DNA of 64,000 bases. Origin: Parvibaculaceae bacterium. Its GTDB lineage: Bacteria > Pseudomonadota > Alphaproteobacteria > Parvibaculales > Parvibaculaceae. Both the position numbers and the translations under genes were made by a program. The notes beneath the pieces are model-generated. The model had not been told where the DNA came from. It saw only the letters and a list, made by a program, of their open reading frames with translations, and made no database searches. The stretch lies in NCBI GenBank assembly GCA_019636015.1, contig JAHBYJ010000001.1:2294066-2358065 (forward strand). The letters run 5' to 3'. Shown here in pieces: positions 1 through 8,249 of the stretch; the stretch's first letter is position 1; each line of letters begins with the position of its first letter.

Positions 1-848
1 GTCGTCAGGATCTCAACCATCGCCGAAGAGGCATTTGCAGCACTAAATCTCTGACCAAACAATTCGTATTTAATATCGCGTTCGCGAGTTTTGTCGGCAG
101 TAGATCGTTGTCGAATTTCATGTGAAAGATCAATTTGATCACTCACGGATACTTTTGCAGCAGAATATCTGTGAGATTCTGTTGCGTGTTGCGGCGATAA
201 GGACAGAAGGAATGCCGTAACCTCGGCACTGGTCGGTCGATATCCTGATATCTTCTCCGTTTGCTCACTTAGAAGTTCGACTAGTAGATCCTCAGGCTCT
301 CCGACCAACTCGGCCCAAGCTTGTGGTAAACTTCGATTTGCTTCGCGCCGAGACGCTATATCGCGATAATCTCGCATTGCATCATCAAAAGCATCCCCAG
401 ACTTCACGCGAATTCGAGACAGATAGCGTTCGAGAATACGCATGCACTCGCTAGTGCTACGCTCATCAATTTGCAATCTGTAAACGCGCCGCTCATCGTA
501 ACTACCTTGACCGCCAGGTAGATAGAAACTCCAGTCTCGTCCATCCGTTAAAAGGCAAAGCGGTATGCCTTCATGAAATGCATACTCAAAAAGCTGGCGA
601 TCACCTTCGAACGCTCGCCCGACACCCTTCACTTCAATGAATAAATTTGGTCTCCTGCTCGCGCCGCACAGAGCAAAATCTACCCTTCGTCCACCACTTG
701 CGTACTCTGGAATTACCTGTTCAGGGTCAGTTTCATCCCACCCGAGCATACGCAAGATTGGAATAACGATTCCAATAGATACCGATGCTTCATTTGGATA
801 CGCCCCCTCTTTTAGCCGAGCCTTTATACGCTCGAGTAAATCTTCCAT
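1..848 (-). CDS. HsdR N-terminal-like (PD-(D/E)xK) restriction-type protein, partial
   Basis: A frame opens at the ATG complementary to 846-848 and stays open to base 1 (about 282 codons), so the C-terminus lies outside the window. Residues 1-145 resemble the N-terminal nuclease domain of type I restriction HsdR subunits. The motif is NEASVS near residue 20, then GGRRVDF with D57, then FIEVKG with E72 and K74, a PD-(D/E)xK arrangement, followed by DRQLFEYAF and LTDGRDWSFYLP. No helicase motif is visible in the part present. The stretch KYELFGQRFSAANASSA near the end recalls a C-terminal domain seen in similar standalone proteins. A-, T- and AGA/ATA-rich codon use differs sharply from the GC-rich neighbours, suggesting horizontal acquisition. 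A role in DNA restriction or phage defence is inferred. Confidence 0.75.
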   Translation of the reverse strand, partial: MEDLLERIKARLKEGAYPNEASVSIGIVIPILRMLGWDETDPEQVIPEYASGGRRVDFALCGASRRPNLFIEVKGVGRAFEGDRQLFEYAFHEGIPLCLLTDGRDWSFYLPGGQGSYDERRVYRLQIDERSTSECMRILERYLSRIRVKSGDAFDDAMRDYRDIASRREANRSLPQAWAELVGEPEDLLVELLSEQTEKISGYRPTSAEVTAFLLSLSPQHATESHRYSAAKVSVSDQIDLSHEIRQRSTADKTRERDIKYELFGQRFSAANASSAMVEILT

Positions 849-897
849 CTAACTTCCCCCAGCATCAATTTCACGCCCGGCAATCTCGCATACAATA

Positions 898-1212
898 TTA
901 AGCCGCCCTCGGCTCAATGCTCTTCAACTCGCGCCCGATCTCGCGCCGCCGCTCCATCAAATCGTAGTCGGATTGCAATCCGAGGAAGAAGCCTTCCGAC
1001 ATGCTGAAATAGCGCGCAAGGCGGAGGTCCGTATCCGCCGTCAGTGCACGCTTGCCGAGCACGATCTCGTTGATCCGCCGCGGCGGCACATGCACCGCCC
1101 GCGCCAGCGCATTCTGGCTGAGCCCCATCGGCTTCAGGAAATCCTCAAGCAGGATTTCGCCCGGATGCGGGTTGGGCAGAAGTTTTCGTCTGGCAGCGGA
1201 TGGTTTGCGCAT
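898..1212 (-). CDS. higA: HigA-family antitoxin (XRE helix-turn-helix), orphan
   Basis: A 104-residue protein of the HigA/VapI addiction-module antidote family. The family signature PHPGEILLEDFLKPMGLSQN (residues 15-34) leads into an XRE helix-turn-helix (about residues 30-80, including RRINEIVLGKRALTADTDLR), then the typical FFLGLQSDYDL segment. HigA proteins bind and neutralise HigB mRNA interferases and repress their own operon. HigB normally lies just upstream, but here the upstream 590 bases hold only repeats and no HigB-like frame. It is therefore either a remnant of a broken module or a solitary regulator acting in trans. The family call is firm; the present-day function is unknown. 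Confidence 0.88.
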   Translation of the reverse strand: MRKPSAARRKLLPNPHPGEILLEDFLKPMGLSQNALARAVHVPPRRINEIVLGKRALTADTDLRLARYFSMSEGFFLGLQSDYDLMERRREIGRELKSIEPRAA

Positions 1213-1241
1213 TGGATCAGGTTCCCGTTTCTAAACTTACA

Positions 1242-1336
1242 CCGTCATTGCGAGCGAAGCGAAGCAATCTAGGGGCCGCAAGCACCGAGCTAACCGCCCC
1301 TGGATTGCTTCGTCGCTCCGCTCCTCGCAATGACGG
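1242..1336. repeat. intergenic inverted repeat, element A
   Basis: The left arm begins CCGTCATTGCGAGCGAAGCG at 1242. The right arm ends with the near reverse complement, CTCCTCGCAATGACGG, at 1336. Both arms continue inward through GAAGCAATC(C/T)AGGGGC, giving a hairpin of about 35-40 bp per arm with a short loop. This matches the general style of dispersed palindromic repeats found between genes in many proteobacteria. Copy number in the genome cannot be judged from one window. Confidence 0.85.
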
Positions 1337-1361
1337 ATGCGGGGTAAGGTCACAAATCAAA

Positions 1362-1524
1362 CCCTCACCTCCCCCTTGCGGGGAGGTCGAGAAATTCGCG
1401 GGTGCGCGGATTTCTCGGGTGGGGGTAACGGCGCTTATTCGCCCGCTTTGCCATCCATCTCCCTCGGCGCCCCCCCACCCGAAAGGCTCCGCCCTTCGAC
1501 CTCCCCGCGAGGGGGAGGTGAAGG
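1362..1524. repeat. intergenic inverted repeat, element B
   Basis: The left arm at 1362-1390 reads CCCTCACCTCCCCCTTGCGG and continues GGAGGTCGA. The right arm at 1496-1524 is its near reverse complement (TCGACCTCCCCGCGAGGGGG then AGGTGAAGG). The roughly 105 bases between the arms are C-rich and include a second internal pairing (TCTCGGGTGGGGG with CCCCCCCACCCGA). The outer arms could fold into a long stem-loop. The element encodes no convincing protein. Confidence 0.82.
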
Positions 1525-1555
1525 ATTTGTAGCCCTGTCTTTGCCAATAAATACT

Positions 1556-1663
1556 GTCACCCCGGGACTTGCCTGTCCCGGCGAAGGCCTGGATCGCGGG
1601 GCCCGTTCGCGTCTCGTCTTCCCGAAGCGTGGATTGGATCCCGGCAACGAGTGCCGGGATGAC
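1556..1663. repeat. intergenic inverted repeat, element C
   Basis: The ends are GTCACCCCGGGACTTGCCTG (from 1556) and its imperfect inverse, GGATCCCGGCAACGAGTGCC followed by GGGATGAC (to 1663). Inner segments CCCGGCGAAGGCCTGGATC and GGATTGGATCCCGG can also pair. The GTCA...TGAC boundaries and length near 110 bases suggest a dispersed palindromic element. It is unlike elements A and B in sequence. Confidence 0.8.
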
Positions 1664-1802
1664 AAGATTGGTCTGAGGGCGGAAACCCGATGACGCCCCT
1701 CCCCGCGCAAACCCCTTCGCCGAAATACCCTCTCGGCAGACTCACCCCAACCGGCTAGCTTGCCATTGCCGCCATCCTGCGGCCCCTGCCGGAAGCCGCA
1801 TC

Positions 1803-2645
1803 TTGACCCTCGCCGTCACCCTTGCCGTTCTCGCCTCCGCGCTTCTCCATGCGAGCTGGAATGCGCTGGTGAAGACGGGCGCCGACCGGCTGATGACCAT
1901 GGGCTGGATCGCGGCCTCGACCGGGCTTGTGGCGCTGCCGCTGCTCTTTTTCGTGCCCGTGCCGCCGCTCGACGTCTGGAAGATTCTCGCCCTCTCCTTC
2001 GTGCTGCATGCGGGCTACAAGCTCTTCCTCGTGAAGTGCTACGAGCATGGCGATTTCGGCCAGGTCTATCCGCTGTCGCGCGGGCTGGCGCCGGCCATCG
2101 TGACGGTGGTGGGCGCCTTCTGGCTGAAGGAAATCCTGCCGACCGCGGCCTTCGTCGGTGTCGGGCTGATCGCGCTCGGCATCGTCAGCCTCGCCTTCCG
2201 CCGCACGAATGGCGCGGGACTGCCGAACGATCCGCGCGCGCTCGGCTACGCGCTCGTCACCTCGCTCTTCATCGCCGCCTATACGCTGAATGACGGCGTC
2301 GGCGGCCGCGTGGCGGAAAGCCCGCATGTCTATGTGATCTGGCTCTTCTTTTTCGACGGGCTCATTTTCTTCTTCATCGTGCTCGCACGCCGCGGGCGCA
2401 AATTCCTCGTGCCGCAAAAGGCGATGGCGCTCGGCTTTGCGGGCGGCGTCATGTCGGTCATTGCCTATTGGCTGGTGATCTGGGCCATGACGCTGGCGCC
2501 CTTGGGCCCCGTCGCCGCGCTCCGCGAGACAAGCGTCGTCTTCGCCGCGCTCATCTCCGGCTACCTGATGAAGGAAGGCCTCGGCTGGCGCGCCATCGCC
2601 GCCGCCTGCGTGGTTGCCGCGGGCGTGGTGCTGCTCAAGGTCTAG
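1803..2645 (+). CDS. DMT/EamA-family transporter
   Basis: A 280-residue, very hydrophobic protein with about ten membrane spans arranged as two EamA repeats, as in drug/metabolite exporters. The first repeat opens with LASALLHASWNALVKTGADR, and the second ends with VAALRETSVVFAALISGYLM, which carries the typical P-V-A-A-L-R-E-x-S motif. The start is a TTG at 1803 preceded by a weak purine stretch; no ATG is better placed. It acts in the cytoplasmic membrane as a probable exporter of small metabolites, but the substrate cannot be read from the sequence. It stands alone, convergent with the heme A synthase gene. Confidence 0.9.
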   Translation: MTLAVTLAVLASALLHASWNALVKTGADRLMTMGWIAASTGLVALPLLFFVPVPPLDVWKILALSFVLHAGYKLFLVKCYEHGDFGQVYPLSRGLAPAIVTVVGAFWLKEILPTAAFVGVGLIALGIVSLAFRRTNGAGLPNDPRALGYALVTSLFIAAYTLNDGVGGRVAESPHVYVIWLFFFDGLIFFFIVLARRGRKFLVPQKAMALGFAGGVMSVIAYWLVIWAMTLAPLGPVAALRETSVVFAALISGYLMKEGLGWRAIAAACVVAAGVVLLKV

Positions 2646-2763
2646 GCATATTTCTGGAGATAGGAAGACAGGTGGGAACGAGCGTGACGCTGTTCAAGGG
2701 GGCGGCCGCGAAAATTTTTCAGCATGCTGAACGGCGGGCGGACACGCTTCGCCTTCGCCTGCC

Positions 2764-3798
2764 CTACCTCGCCAGCCGGTGCAGATGCCAGACGGAGAGC
2801 GCGAAGACGATCATCGCGCCGGCCTGATGCGCGGCGCCGAGGGGGATCGGCACCACCCAGAGCACGGTCCAGATGCCGAGCGCGGCCTGCGCCAGGATGC
2901 CGAGGGTGAGGAGGCGCGCGCCCGGGGCGGCCTCCGTTTTTCGCGCCGCCCACCAGTGCCACGCGGCGGCGGCGATCAGGAGATAGGCCGCAAGCCGGTG
3001 CTGGAACTGCACGGTGAGATGGTTCTCGAAGAAATTGTGCCAGAGAGGCTCCATGCGCAGGAGCCCTTCGGGAAGCCATGCGCCGGCCATGAGCGGCCAG
3101 GTGTTGTAGATGAAGCCCGCACGGAGGCCGGCCACGAAGGCGCCGAGGATCGTCTGCAGGAAGACGAAAAGCATGAGCGCCAGCGCGGCTTTCGCGAGCC
3201 CGTCCGTGAAGCGGGATTTGCGCCCGTTGATGAGGTCGAGCACGGTCCAGACCAGCGCGCCGAAGATGATTGTCGCGAGGCCCAGATGGGCGGCGAGGCG
3301 GTATTGGCTGACTTCGGTGCGCTCGGTGAGGCCGCTCATCACCATCCACCAGCCGAGCACGCCCTGCATGCCGCCCAGCACGAAGAGGAAGATGAGGCGC
3401 GGCATCAGCCCCTGCTCCACGCGCCGTGTGAGCGCGAACCAGACGAAGGGGACGAAGAAAGCGAGCCCGATCAGCCGCCCGAGGAAACGGTGCCCCCATT
3501 CCCACCAGTAGATGGTCTTGAACTCGTCGAGCGACATGCCCTTGTTGATGAGCTGGTATTGCGGGATCTGGCGGTAGAGATCGAATTCCTTCTGCCAGTG
3601 CGCCTCGCTCATGGGCGGGAGCGCGCCGGTGACGGGCTTCCATTCGGTGATGGAGAGGCCGCTTTCGGTGAGCCGAGTGAGGCCGCCCACCACCACCATG
3701 ATGAAGACGAGCGCGGCGACCGCGGCGAGCCAGATGGCAATCGCGCGCCTGTTCGCCTCGGCATTGCCGGCAGCATTGATCGCAGGAAGAACGCTCAT
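2764..3798 (-). CDS. ctaA: heme A synthase (COX15/CtaA)
   Basis: A 344-residue membrane enzyme that oxidises the C8 methyl of heme O to the formyl group of heme A for aa3-type cytochrome oxidase. After a short N-terminal arm, the first span leads into GGLTRLTESGLSI (residues 38-50), the family hallmark. WWEWGHRFLGRLIG carries the heme-ligand histidine H103, and further membrane histidines lie in RLAAHLGL, FQHRLAAYL and GAAHQAGA. Length and about eight spans fit the proteobacterial COX15 type rather than the shorter Bacillus CtaA. The gene is monocistronic here, convergent with the DMT exporter and divergent from a DUF2842 gene. Confidence 0.96.
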   Translation of the reverse strand: MSVLPAINAAGNAEANRRAIAIWLAAVAALVFIMVVVGGLTRLTESGLSITEWKPVTGALPPMSEAHWQKEFDLYRQIPQYQLINKGMSLDEFKTIYWWEWGHRFLGRLIGLAFFVPFVWFALTRRVEQGLMPRLIFLFVLGGMQGVLGWWMVMSGLTERTEVSQYRLAAHLGLATIIFGALVWTVLDLINGRKSRFTDGLAKAALALMLFVFLQTILGAFVAGLRAGFIYNTWPLMAGAWLPEGLLRMEPLWHNFFENHLTVQFQHRLAAYLLIAAAAWHWWAARKTEAAPGARLLTLGILAQAALGIWTVLWVVPIPLGAAHQAGAMIVFALSVWHLHRLAR

Positions 3799-3944
3799 GG
3801 GCCCCTGTTTACCCTGCCCTTGCCCATGCGCCTAGTACGGGCCCGCCGCGACAGGTCGCCGCGCGGGCCGCGCCGCTTTGCGCATCGCGGCCGAATGTCA
3901 TAAGGAAGGGCGGTTCTGGAACGAAGAAAAGGAAGCGCCACATC

Positions 3945-4160
3945 ATGCGCCTCGGCATCCGCACCCGAAAGCTCATCGGCACCCTGGTGCTGCTGACCTT
4001 CCTGACGCTCTATTCGTTTCTGGTCATGACCATTGCGGTCAGCGGCCACCTGCCGGAACACGGGCTGGTGCAGTTTCTCTACTACATCACGGCAGGCGTG
4101 ATCTGGGCCTTTCCGGCGAAATATCTCATCACCTGGATGGTCCGCCCGGACCCTGTGTGA
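3945..4160 (+). CDS. DUF2842 small membrane protein
   Basis: A 71-residue protein with two predicted membrane spans. It starts MRLGIRTRKLIGTLVLLTFL and ends with the DUF2842 signature around WAFPAKYLITWMVRP, in which a tryptophan-proline pair precedes a WM-R motif. DUF2842 proteins are small, conserved in alphaproteobacteria and of unknown function. It lies divergently from heme A synthase with 146 bases between the starts, so a link to cytochrome oxidase assembly is conceivable but unsupported. AAAAGGAAGCG upstream provides a ribosome binding site. Confidence 0.88.
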   Translation: MRLGIRTRKLIGTLVLLTFLTLYSFLVMTIAVSGHLPEHGLVQFLYYITAGVIWAFPAKYLITWMVRPDPV

Positions 4161-4182
4161 GGCCCGAGGCCCCGGCGCCCTC

Positions 4183-4266
4183 TCAGCCGAAACGGCCGGT
4201 GACGAGCTTGTTCAGCGCGAAGATGACGATCAGGAAGATCACGATCGGGAGAATGGCGTCGATCAT
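4183..4266 (-). CDS. 27-residue single-span membrane micro-protein
   Basis: A short frame encodes MIDAILPIVIFLIVIFALNK then LVTGRFG. It is almost entirely one hydrophobic helix (residues 4-18) followed by a short positive tail (K20, R25). Reading on the minus strand, an AAGGAG Shine-Dalgarno sits 7 bases before the ATG, which is near-ideal spacing. The gene lies 29 bases downstream of tRNA-Pro on the same strand and could share its transcript. I do not recognise a family. The combination of a perfect ribosome site, a clean membrane helix and a proper stop makes a real micro-protein likely but unproven. Confidence 0.6.
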   Translation of the reverse strand: MIDAILPIVIFLIVIFALNKLVTGRFG

Positions 4267-4295
4267 CGGCGTGCTCCTTCAGCCTCAGCAATAAA

Positions 4296-4372
4296 TGGTC
4301 GGAGCGGCGGGATTCGAACCCACGACCCCTTGTCCCCCAGACAAGTGCGCTACCGGGCTGCGCTACGCTCCG
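4296..4372 (-). tRNA. tRNA-Pro (anticodon GGG)
   Basis: The 77-base minus-strand sequence folds as a cloverleaf. The acceptor CGGAGCG pairs with CGCTCCG, the D-arm is GCGC...GCGC, and the anticodon stem CTTGT/ACAAG encloses CTGGGGG, giving anticodon GGG (decodes CCC). The T-arm is GTGGG TTCGAAT CCCGC. The discriminator is A, and the 3' CCA is encoded. Confidence 0.97.
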
Positions 4373-4511
4373 ACCGGACCGGCAAGGGGAATCCCCCTCG
4401 GCGGCGCGGACTATAGACGCAGCCCCTCATGGCGGCAACGTCCCAAGCCCTCATTTTCCAAGGAAAATTGCCGGAAAATTCGCGAGGATTTCTGGGGCGT
4501 TCCGGGGCCCT

Positions 4512-5039
4512 TCAGCCTTCTTCCTCTTCGCTTTCCCAGAGCGTCTCGTCGATCTCGTCCTTGAGCGAAATCAGATCGTCGAGAATGGCCGCGAGGCGCT
4601 TCCGGGCGTCGCTACCGATGGGCCGCGCGGGCATTTCGCGCTCTTCCTGCTCGCCGCGCACCACCGCCTCGCGCGCAAGCTCGGCCAGCGAGGCATCGAC
4701 GGTGCCGCGGCCCGTTTCCGCGACGAACTTCACGCCCTGCTCGCGAAAGACCTTCTGAACGCCCTTGATGGTGTAGCCGTCATTATAGAGGAGCGTGCGC
4801 ACGCCGCGCAGCAGGTCCACATCCTCGGGCCGGTAATAGCGCCGCCCGCCGCCGCGCTTCAGCGGGCGGATATGGCTGAACTTGCTTTCCCAGAACCGGA
4901 GCACATGCTGCGGGACGTCGAGCTCGGTTGCGACCTCGCTGATCGTCCGAAAGGCATCCGGTGACTTTTGTATCGACAAATGAAGCCCCTGTCGGTCTTC
5001 TTCAATCCGATTTGTGAACCCGGATCTGCTCAAGGGCAT
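4512..5039 (-). CDS. MerR-family transcriptional regulator
   Basis: A 175-residue protein with a MerR-type winged helix-turn-helix at residues 30-100. The recognition region reads [20 protein letters not shown] followed by [19 protein letters not shown], a good match to the R-x-WE...RxYxxxD pattern. The C-terminal half is acidic and coiled-coil-like and has no metal-binding cysteines, so it is not a classical metal sensor. It sits 15 bases downstream of ihfA and is presumably co-transcribed with it, an arrangement common in alphaproteobacteria. The effector and targets are unknown. The start at 5039 is the only ATG giving the full N-terminus. Confidence 0.9.
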   Translation of the reverse strand: MPLSRSGFTNRIEEDRQGLHLSIQKSPDAFRTISEVATELDVPQHVLRFWESKFSHIRPLKRGGGRRYYRPEDVDLLRGVRTLLYNDGYTIKGVQKVFREQGVKFVAETGRGTVDASLAELAREAVVRGEQEEREMPARPIGSDARKRLAAILDDLISLKDEIDETLWESEEEEG

Positions 5040-5054
5040 GGCAGATCGCGAGGA

Positions 5055-5372
5055 CTAGTCGGCCGCCGCCTGCTTGCCGCTGAGCGCGCCGTTGATGCGT
5101 TCCTTGAGCACATGGCTCGGCCGGAACACGAGCACGCGCCGCGGCTTGATCGGCACTTCCTCGCCGGTCTTCGGGTTGCGGCCCATGCGGCCGCCCTTCT
5201 TGCGCACGGAGAAGGAACCGAAGGACGAGAGCTTCACCGTGTCGCCCAGCGCCAGGCTGTTGGAAATCTCCGCCAGCACGAGCTCGACGAGTTCCGCCGA
5301 CTCGTTCCGCGACAGACCGACTTCCTGATAGACCGCCTCGCTCAGATGCGCGCGTGTGATCGTGTCCCCCAT
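5055..5372 (-). CDS. ihfA: integration host factor subunit alpha
   Basis: A 105-residue DNA-bending protein of the HU/IHF family. It has [17 protein letters not shown] and the beta-arm [20 protein letters not shown], whose proline is the intercalating residue at the arm tip. IHF alpha pairs with IHF beta to make sharp bends at specific sites used in transcription, replication and recombination. I start at [19 protein letters not shown], which has AGGTGGAGG immediately upstream; an upstream TTG frame would add 21 unrelated residues. It follows fabH in the widespread plsX-fabH-ihfA-merR order. Confidence 0.96.
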   Translation of the reverse strand: MGDTITRAHLSEAVYQEVGLSRNESAELVELVLAEISNSLALGDTVKLSSFGSFSVRKKGGRMGRNPKTGEEVPIKPRRVLVFRPSHVLKERINGALSGKQAAAD

Positions 5373-5512
5373 GGCCTCCACCTCTGAAGTTTGTATCCGA
5401 AGCCTATTGCCCGCCCCGAAACCCGTCAATATCAATGGGATGGCTTACTTCTCTCAGGTGAGAGATTCAGGACTGCCGCTAATTTTTGGCTGAGGCGCGG
5501 GCCCCAATTCTC

Positions 5513-6490
5513 CTAAAATCTGAAGAGAAGCGAACCCCAGGTGAAACCGCCGCCCATCGCTTCCAGCAGTACGAGATCGTTTTTCTTGATTCTGCCGTCC
5601 TTCACCGCCTTGTCGAGCGCAAGCGGCACCGAAGCAGCAGACGTATTGCCCTGCTCGCCCACCGTCATCACCACTTTCTCGGGCGGCAGGCCGATGCGCC
5701 TGGCCGTGCCGTCGAGAATCCGCTTGTTCGCCTGATGCGGCACGAACCAGTCGATATCGTCGGCCTTGAGGCCGGTCGCTTCCAGCGATTCGTTGATCGC
5801 CTCGGCGATGTTCACGACCGCATGGCGGAAGACCTCGCGCCCCTCCATCCGGACATGGCCGGTGGACTGGGTAGAGGACGGCCCGCCATCCACATAGAGC
5901 TTGTCCTTGTAGCGCCCGTCGGAATGGAGATGGGCGGTCAGGATGCCCCGGTCGGCATTGGTGCCCTCGCCCGTCTCGCCGCGCACGACGACGGCGCCGG
6001 CGCCATCGCCGAACAGCACGCAGGTCGTCCGGTCTGTCCAGTCGAGCAGGCGCGAGAAGGTCTCGGCGCCGATCACCAGCGCCACCTTCGACTGGCCGGT
6101 CTTCACGAAAGTGTCGGCGATGGTGAGCGCATAGACGAAGCCGGAGCAGACGGCCTGAACGTCGAAGGCGGCGCCATGGTGAAGCCCGAGTTCCGCCTGC
6201 ACCGTGGTCGCCGTGGCCGGGAAGGTATAGTCCGGCGTGGTCGTCGCCAGGATGATCGTGTCGATCTCCTGCACGTCGATACCGGCATCCGCGATCGCTT
6301 CCCGCGCCGCCGCCAGCGCGAGATGCGAGGTCATCTCGCCTTCGGCCGCGATATGGCGCTGATGAATGCCGGTGCGCTCGACGATCCACTCATCGGTCGT
6401 ATCGACGATCTTCGACATGTCGTCATTGGTCACCACGCGGGCGGGCAGATAGCTGCCGACCCCGGCGACGACGGTACGGATTACACTCAC
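5513..6490 (-). CDS. fabH: 3-oxoacyl-ACP synthase III (FabH)
   Basis: A 325-residue beta-ketoacyl-ACP synthase III, which condenses acetyl-CoA with malonyl-ACP to start fatty acid synthesis. The catalytic triad is visible: C115 in VQAVCSGF, the histidine in VPHQANKRI and the asparagine in [10 protein letters not shown]. The N-terminus [20 protein letters not shown] and the C-terminal [13 protein letters not shown] complete the family pattern at the normal length. Its ATG overlaps the plsX stop by 4 bases, so the two are translationally coupled. The product is cytoplasmic. Confidence 0.98.
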   Translation of the reverse strand: MSVIRTVVAGVGSYLPARVVTNDDMSKIVDTTDEWIVERTGIHQRHIAAEGEMTSHLALAAAREAIADAGIDVQEIDTIILATTTPDYTFPATATTVQAELGLHHGAAFDVQAVCSGFVYALTIADTFVKTGQSKVALVIGAETFSRLLDWTDRTTCVLFGDGAGAVVVRGETGEGTNADRGILTAHLHSDGRYKDKLYVDGGPSSTQSTGHVRMEGREVFRHAVVNIAEAINESLEATGLKADDIDWFVPHQANKRILDGTARRIGLPPEKVVMTVGEQGNTSAASVPLALDKAVKDGRIKKNDLVLLEAMGGGFTWGSLLFRF

Positions 6491-7566
6491 GACAGAACAG
6501 CCTCGGATTCTTGTATCTGGATTTCTTCACTGCCGTTCAGCACGGCAAGCTCCTTGAGCCGCTCCATATCGGCCATGATCCTTGCCACGAGATCTGCCGA
6601 TGCGACTTCGACGGCGACGTCGATGGCGGCTGCAAAGCCGACATCGTCCGTACCGCCATGGCTTTTCACGACGAGGCCGTTAAGGCCGAGAAAGACGGCG
6701 CCGTTCGAGGCGCGCGGATCGAGCTTGCTCTGCAGCGTCTTGAAAGCGCCGCTCGCCAGCAGATAGCCGAGCTTCGACGTCCACGAACTTGCCATCGCCT
6801 CGCGCAGAAAGCCGATGATGAGCCGCGCCATGCCTTCCGCCGTCTTGAGAGCGATATTGCCGGTATAGCCGTCCGTCACGACGACATCGACAGTGCCCTT
6901 GGAAATGTCGTCGCCCTCGACGAAGCCGTGGAAGCGCATCGGCAGTTTCGTGTCGCGCAGCATCTGCGCGGCCGCCTTCACCTCTTCCGTGCCCTTCACT
7001 TCCTCTTCGCCGATATTGAGCAATCCGACGGTCGGCCGTTCGAGATTGAAGATCACGCGCGCAAATGCCTCGCCCATCGTGGCGAACTGCACGAGCTGGC
7101 GCGCATCCGCGCCAACCGTCGCGCCGAGATCGAGCGCGACGCTTTCGCCCCGCGCGGTCGGCCAGAGCGCAGCAAGCGCCGGGCGCTCGACATTCGGGAT
7201 CATCTTCAGGATGACCTTGGCCATCGCCATGAGCGCGCCGGTATTGCCCGCCGATACGGCGGCCTGCGCCTGCCCGTTCTTCACCGCGTCGATGACGCAC
7301 CACATGCTGCTGACCTTGCGGCCGCGCCGGAGCGCCTGACTCGGCTTGTCATGCATGGAAATGGCGACTTCGGTGTGCACGACCTCGCAGGCGGAAGCGA
7401 CGCGGGGATATTTTGCGAGCCAGGGACGGAGCGCCGCTTCATCGCCGAAAATCACGAAGCGGATTTGCGGATGGCGGACGAGCGCGATATCGGCGCCGCC
7501 CATGACCGTTGCCGGGCCGTGATCGCCACCCATTCCATCCAGCGCTATCGTCAGAACTCGCGTCAC
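6487..7566 (-). CDS. plsX: phosphate acyltransferase PlsX
   Basis: A 359-residue enzyme that makes acyl-phosphate from acyl-ACP for phosphatidic acid synthesis by PlsY/PlsC. The N-terminal [18 protein letters not shown] (residues 7-24) is the PlsX signature. [19 protein letters not shown] and the [11 protein letters not shown] segment follow in order. Length is normal (about 330-360). It is the first gene of the plsX-fabH-ihfA-merR string. Unlike the gammaproteobacterial arrangement, rpmF is not found between it and the DUF177 gene 116 bases upstream. Confidence 0.97.
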   Translation of the reverse strand: MTRVLTIALDGMGGDHGPATVMGGADIALVRHPQIRFVIFGDEAALRPWLAKYPRVASACEVVHTEVAISMHDKPSQALRRGRKVSSMWCVIDAVKNGQAQAAVSAGNTGALMAMAKVILKMIPNVERPALAALWPTARGESVALDLGATVGADARQLVQFATMGEAFARVIFNLERPTVGLLNIGEEEVKGTEEVKAAAQMLRDTKLPMRFHGFVEGDDISKGTVDVVVTDGYTGNIALKTAEGMARLIIGFLREAMASSWTSKLGYLLASGAFKTLQSKLDPRASNGAVFLGLNGLVVKSHGGTDDVGFAAAIDVAVEVASADLVARIMADMERLKELAVLNGSEEIQIQESEAVLS

Positions 7567-7682
7567 TCGTCAGACCCCCTGAGCATTGCCGGTCCCCGCG
7601 CCCGGCCGCGCCGCGCGCGCCCCGAAGATACAGCCTTGAGGCATGCAAACAATAGGCGCGATTGCCCTCGAATCAGGCCAAC

Positions 7683-8249
7683 TCAATAATTTTTCTTGAG
7701 TTTTTCCAGCGCCGCGAAGGGATTTGGGCGGCTTTCCGAAGCGTCACCCGCCTCTTCGGGCGGGCGGTCGAAGCTCACCCCCGGCTTTCTCGGATAGGGA
7801 TCGAGGGCAAGCGCCAGCCGCTCTGCAACCGCCTCGCCAATGTCGATGCCGCCCGCCTCCAGCGGCTCTGGCGCATCCTCCGCGTCGATATCCACGGCGA
7901 CCTCGCGTTGAGTCTCCGCCGCTTTCGATGCCGGAAGGTCGAGCTGCGTCTCGGGCAGATAACGCTGGCGGAACGTCTCGTCGATCTGCTCTTCCACCGG
8001 CTCGAGCGTGACGACGCAACTCTGCACCGCTTCCGCCTCGAAACGGCAATCGAGCGTCAGCCCTTCCTTCCGGTAGGGCTTCACATTCGCGACGCCCGAA
8101 AGACGGCGCAGTTCGACGATACCCATGCGCTCGGCGAGCCGCTTCCGCGCCGCCTCGTCCGCCTCGAAGCGCAGTTCCTTGCCGGCGGGGGGAACTTCCG
8201 AGAACGCAATGCGCAGGCTGAATTCAGACGGGGTCTCGCGCTTCATCAC
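7683..8249 (-). CDS. DUF177 (YceD-family) protein
   Basis: A 188-residue acidic protein of the DUF177 family. The central segment holds the family cysteine (EAVQSCVVTLEPVEEQIDE), and the C-terminus has the expected sequence GGIDIGEAVAERLALALDPY followed by PRKPG. DUF177/YceD proteins are implicated in accumulation of 23S rRNA and are usually linked to rpmF and plsX. Here the gene precedes plsX without rpmF. Its start overlaps the end of the upstream chaperone gene by 4 bases (ATGA), indicating translational coupling. Confidence 0.9.
   Translation of the reverse strand: MMKRETPSEFSLRIAFSEVPPAGKELRFEADEAARKRLAERMGIVELRRLSGVANVKPYRKEGLTLDCRFEAEAVQSCVVTLEPVEEQIDETFRQRYLPETQLDLPASKAAETQREVAVDIDAEDAPEPLEAGGIDIGEAVAERLALALDPYPRKPGVSFDRPPEEAGDASESRPNPFAALEKLKKNY

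Larger units (their letters stand above)
1213..1802. other. gene-free stretch made largely of inverted-repeat elements
   Basis: About 590 bases with no credible gene. It contains three successive palindromic elements, annotated separately, at 1242-1336, 1362-1524 and 1556-1663. Short open frames run through them, but these merely read across the repeats. No HigB toxin, tRNA or terminator with a T-run was seen. The last 140 bases carry no feature I can name apart from the leader of the downstream transporter gene. Confidence 0.7.

Noticed and set aside
7567..7682. A missing or hidden rpmF between DUF177 and plsX
   Set aside because: The 116-base gap is too short for ribosomal protein L32 and has no basic small frame; in many alphaproteobacteria rpmF is elsewhere, so this is not odd.
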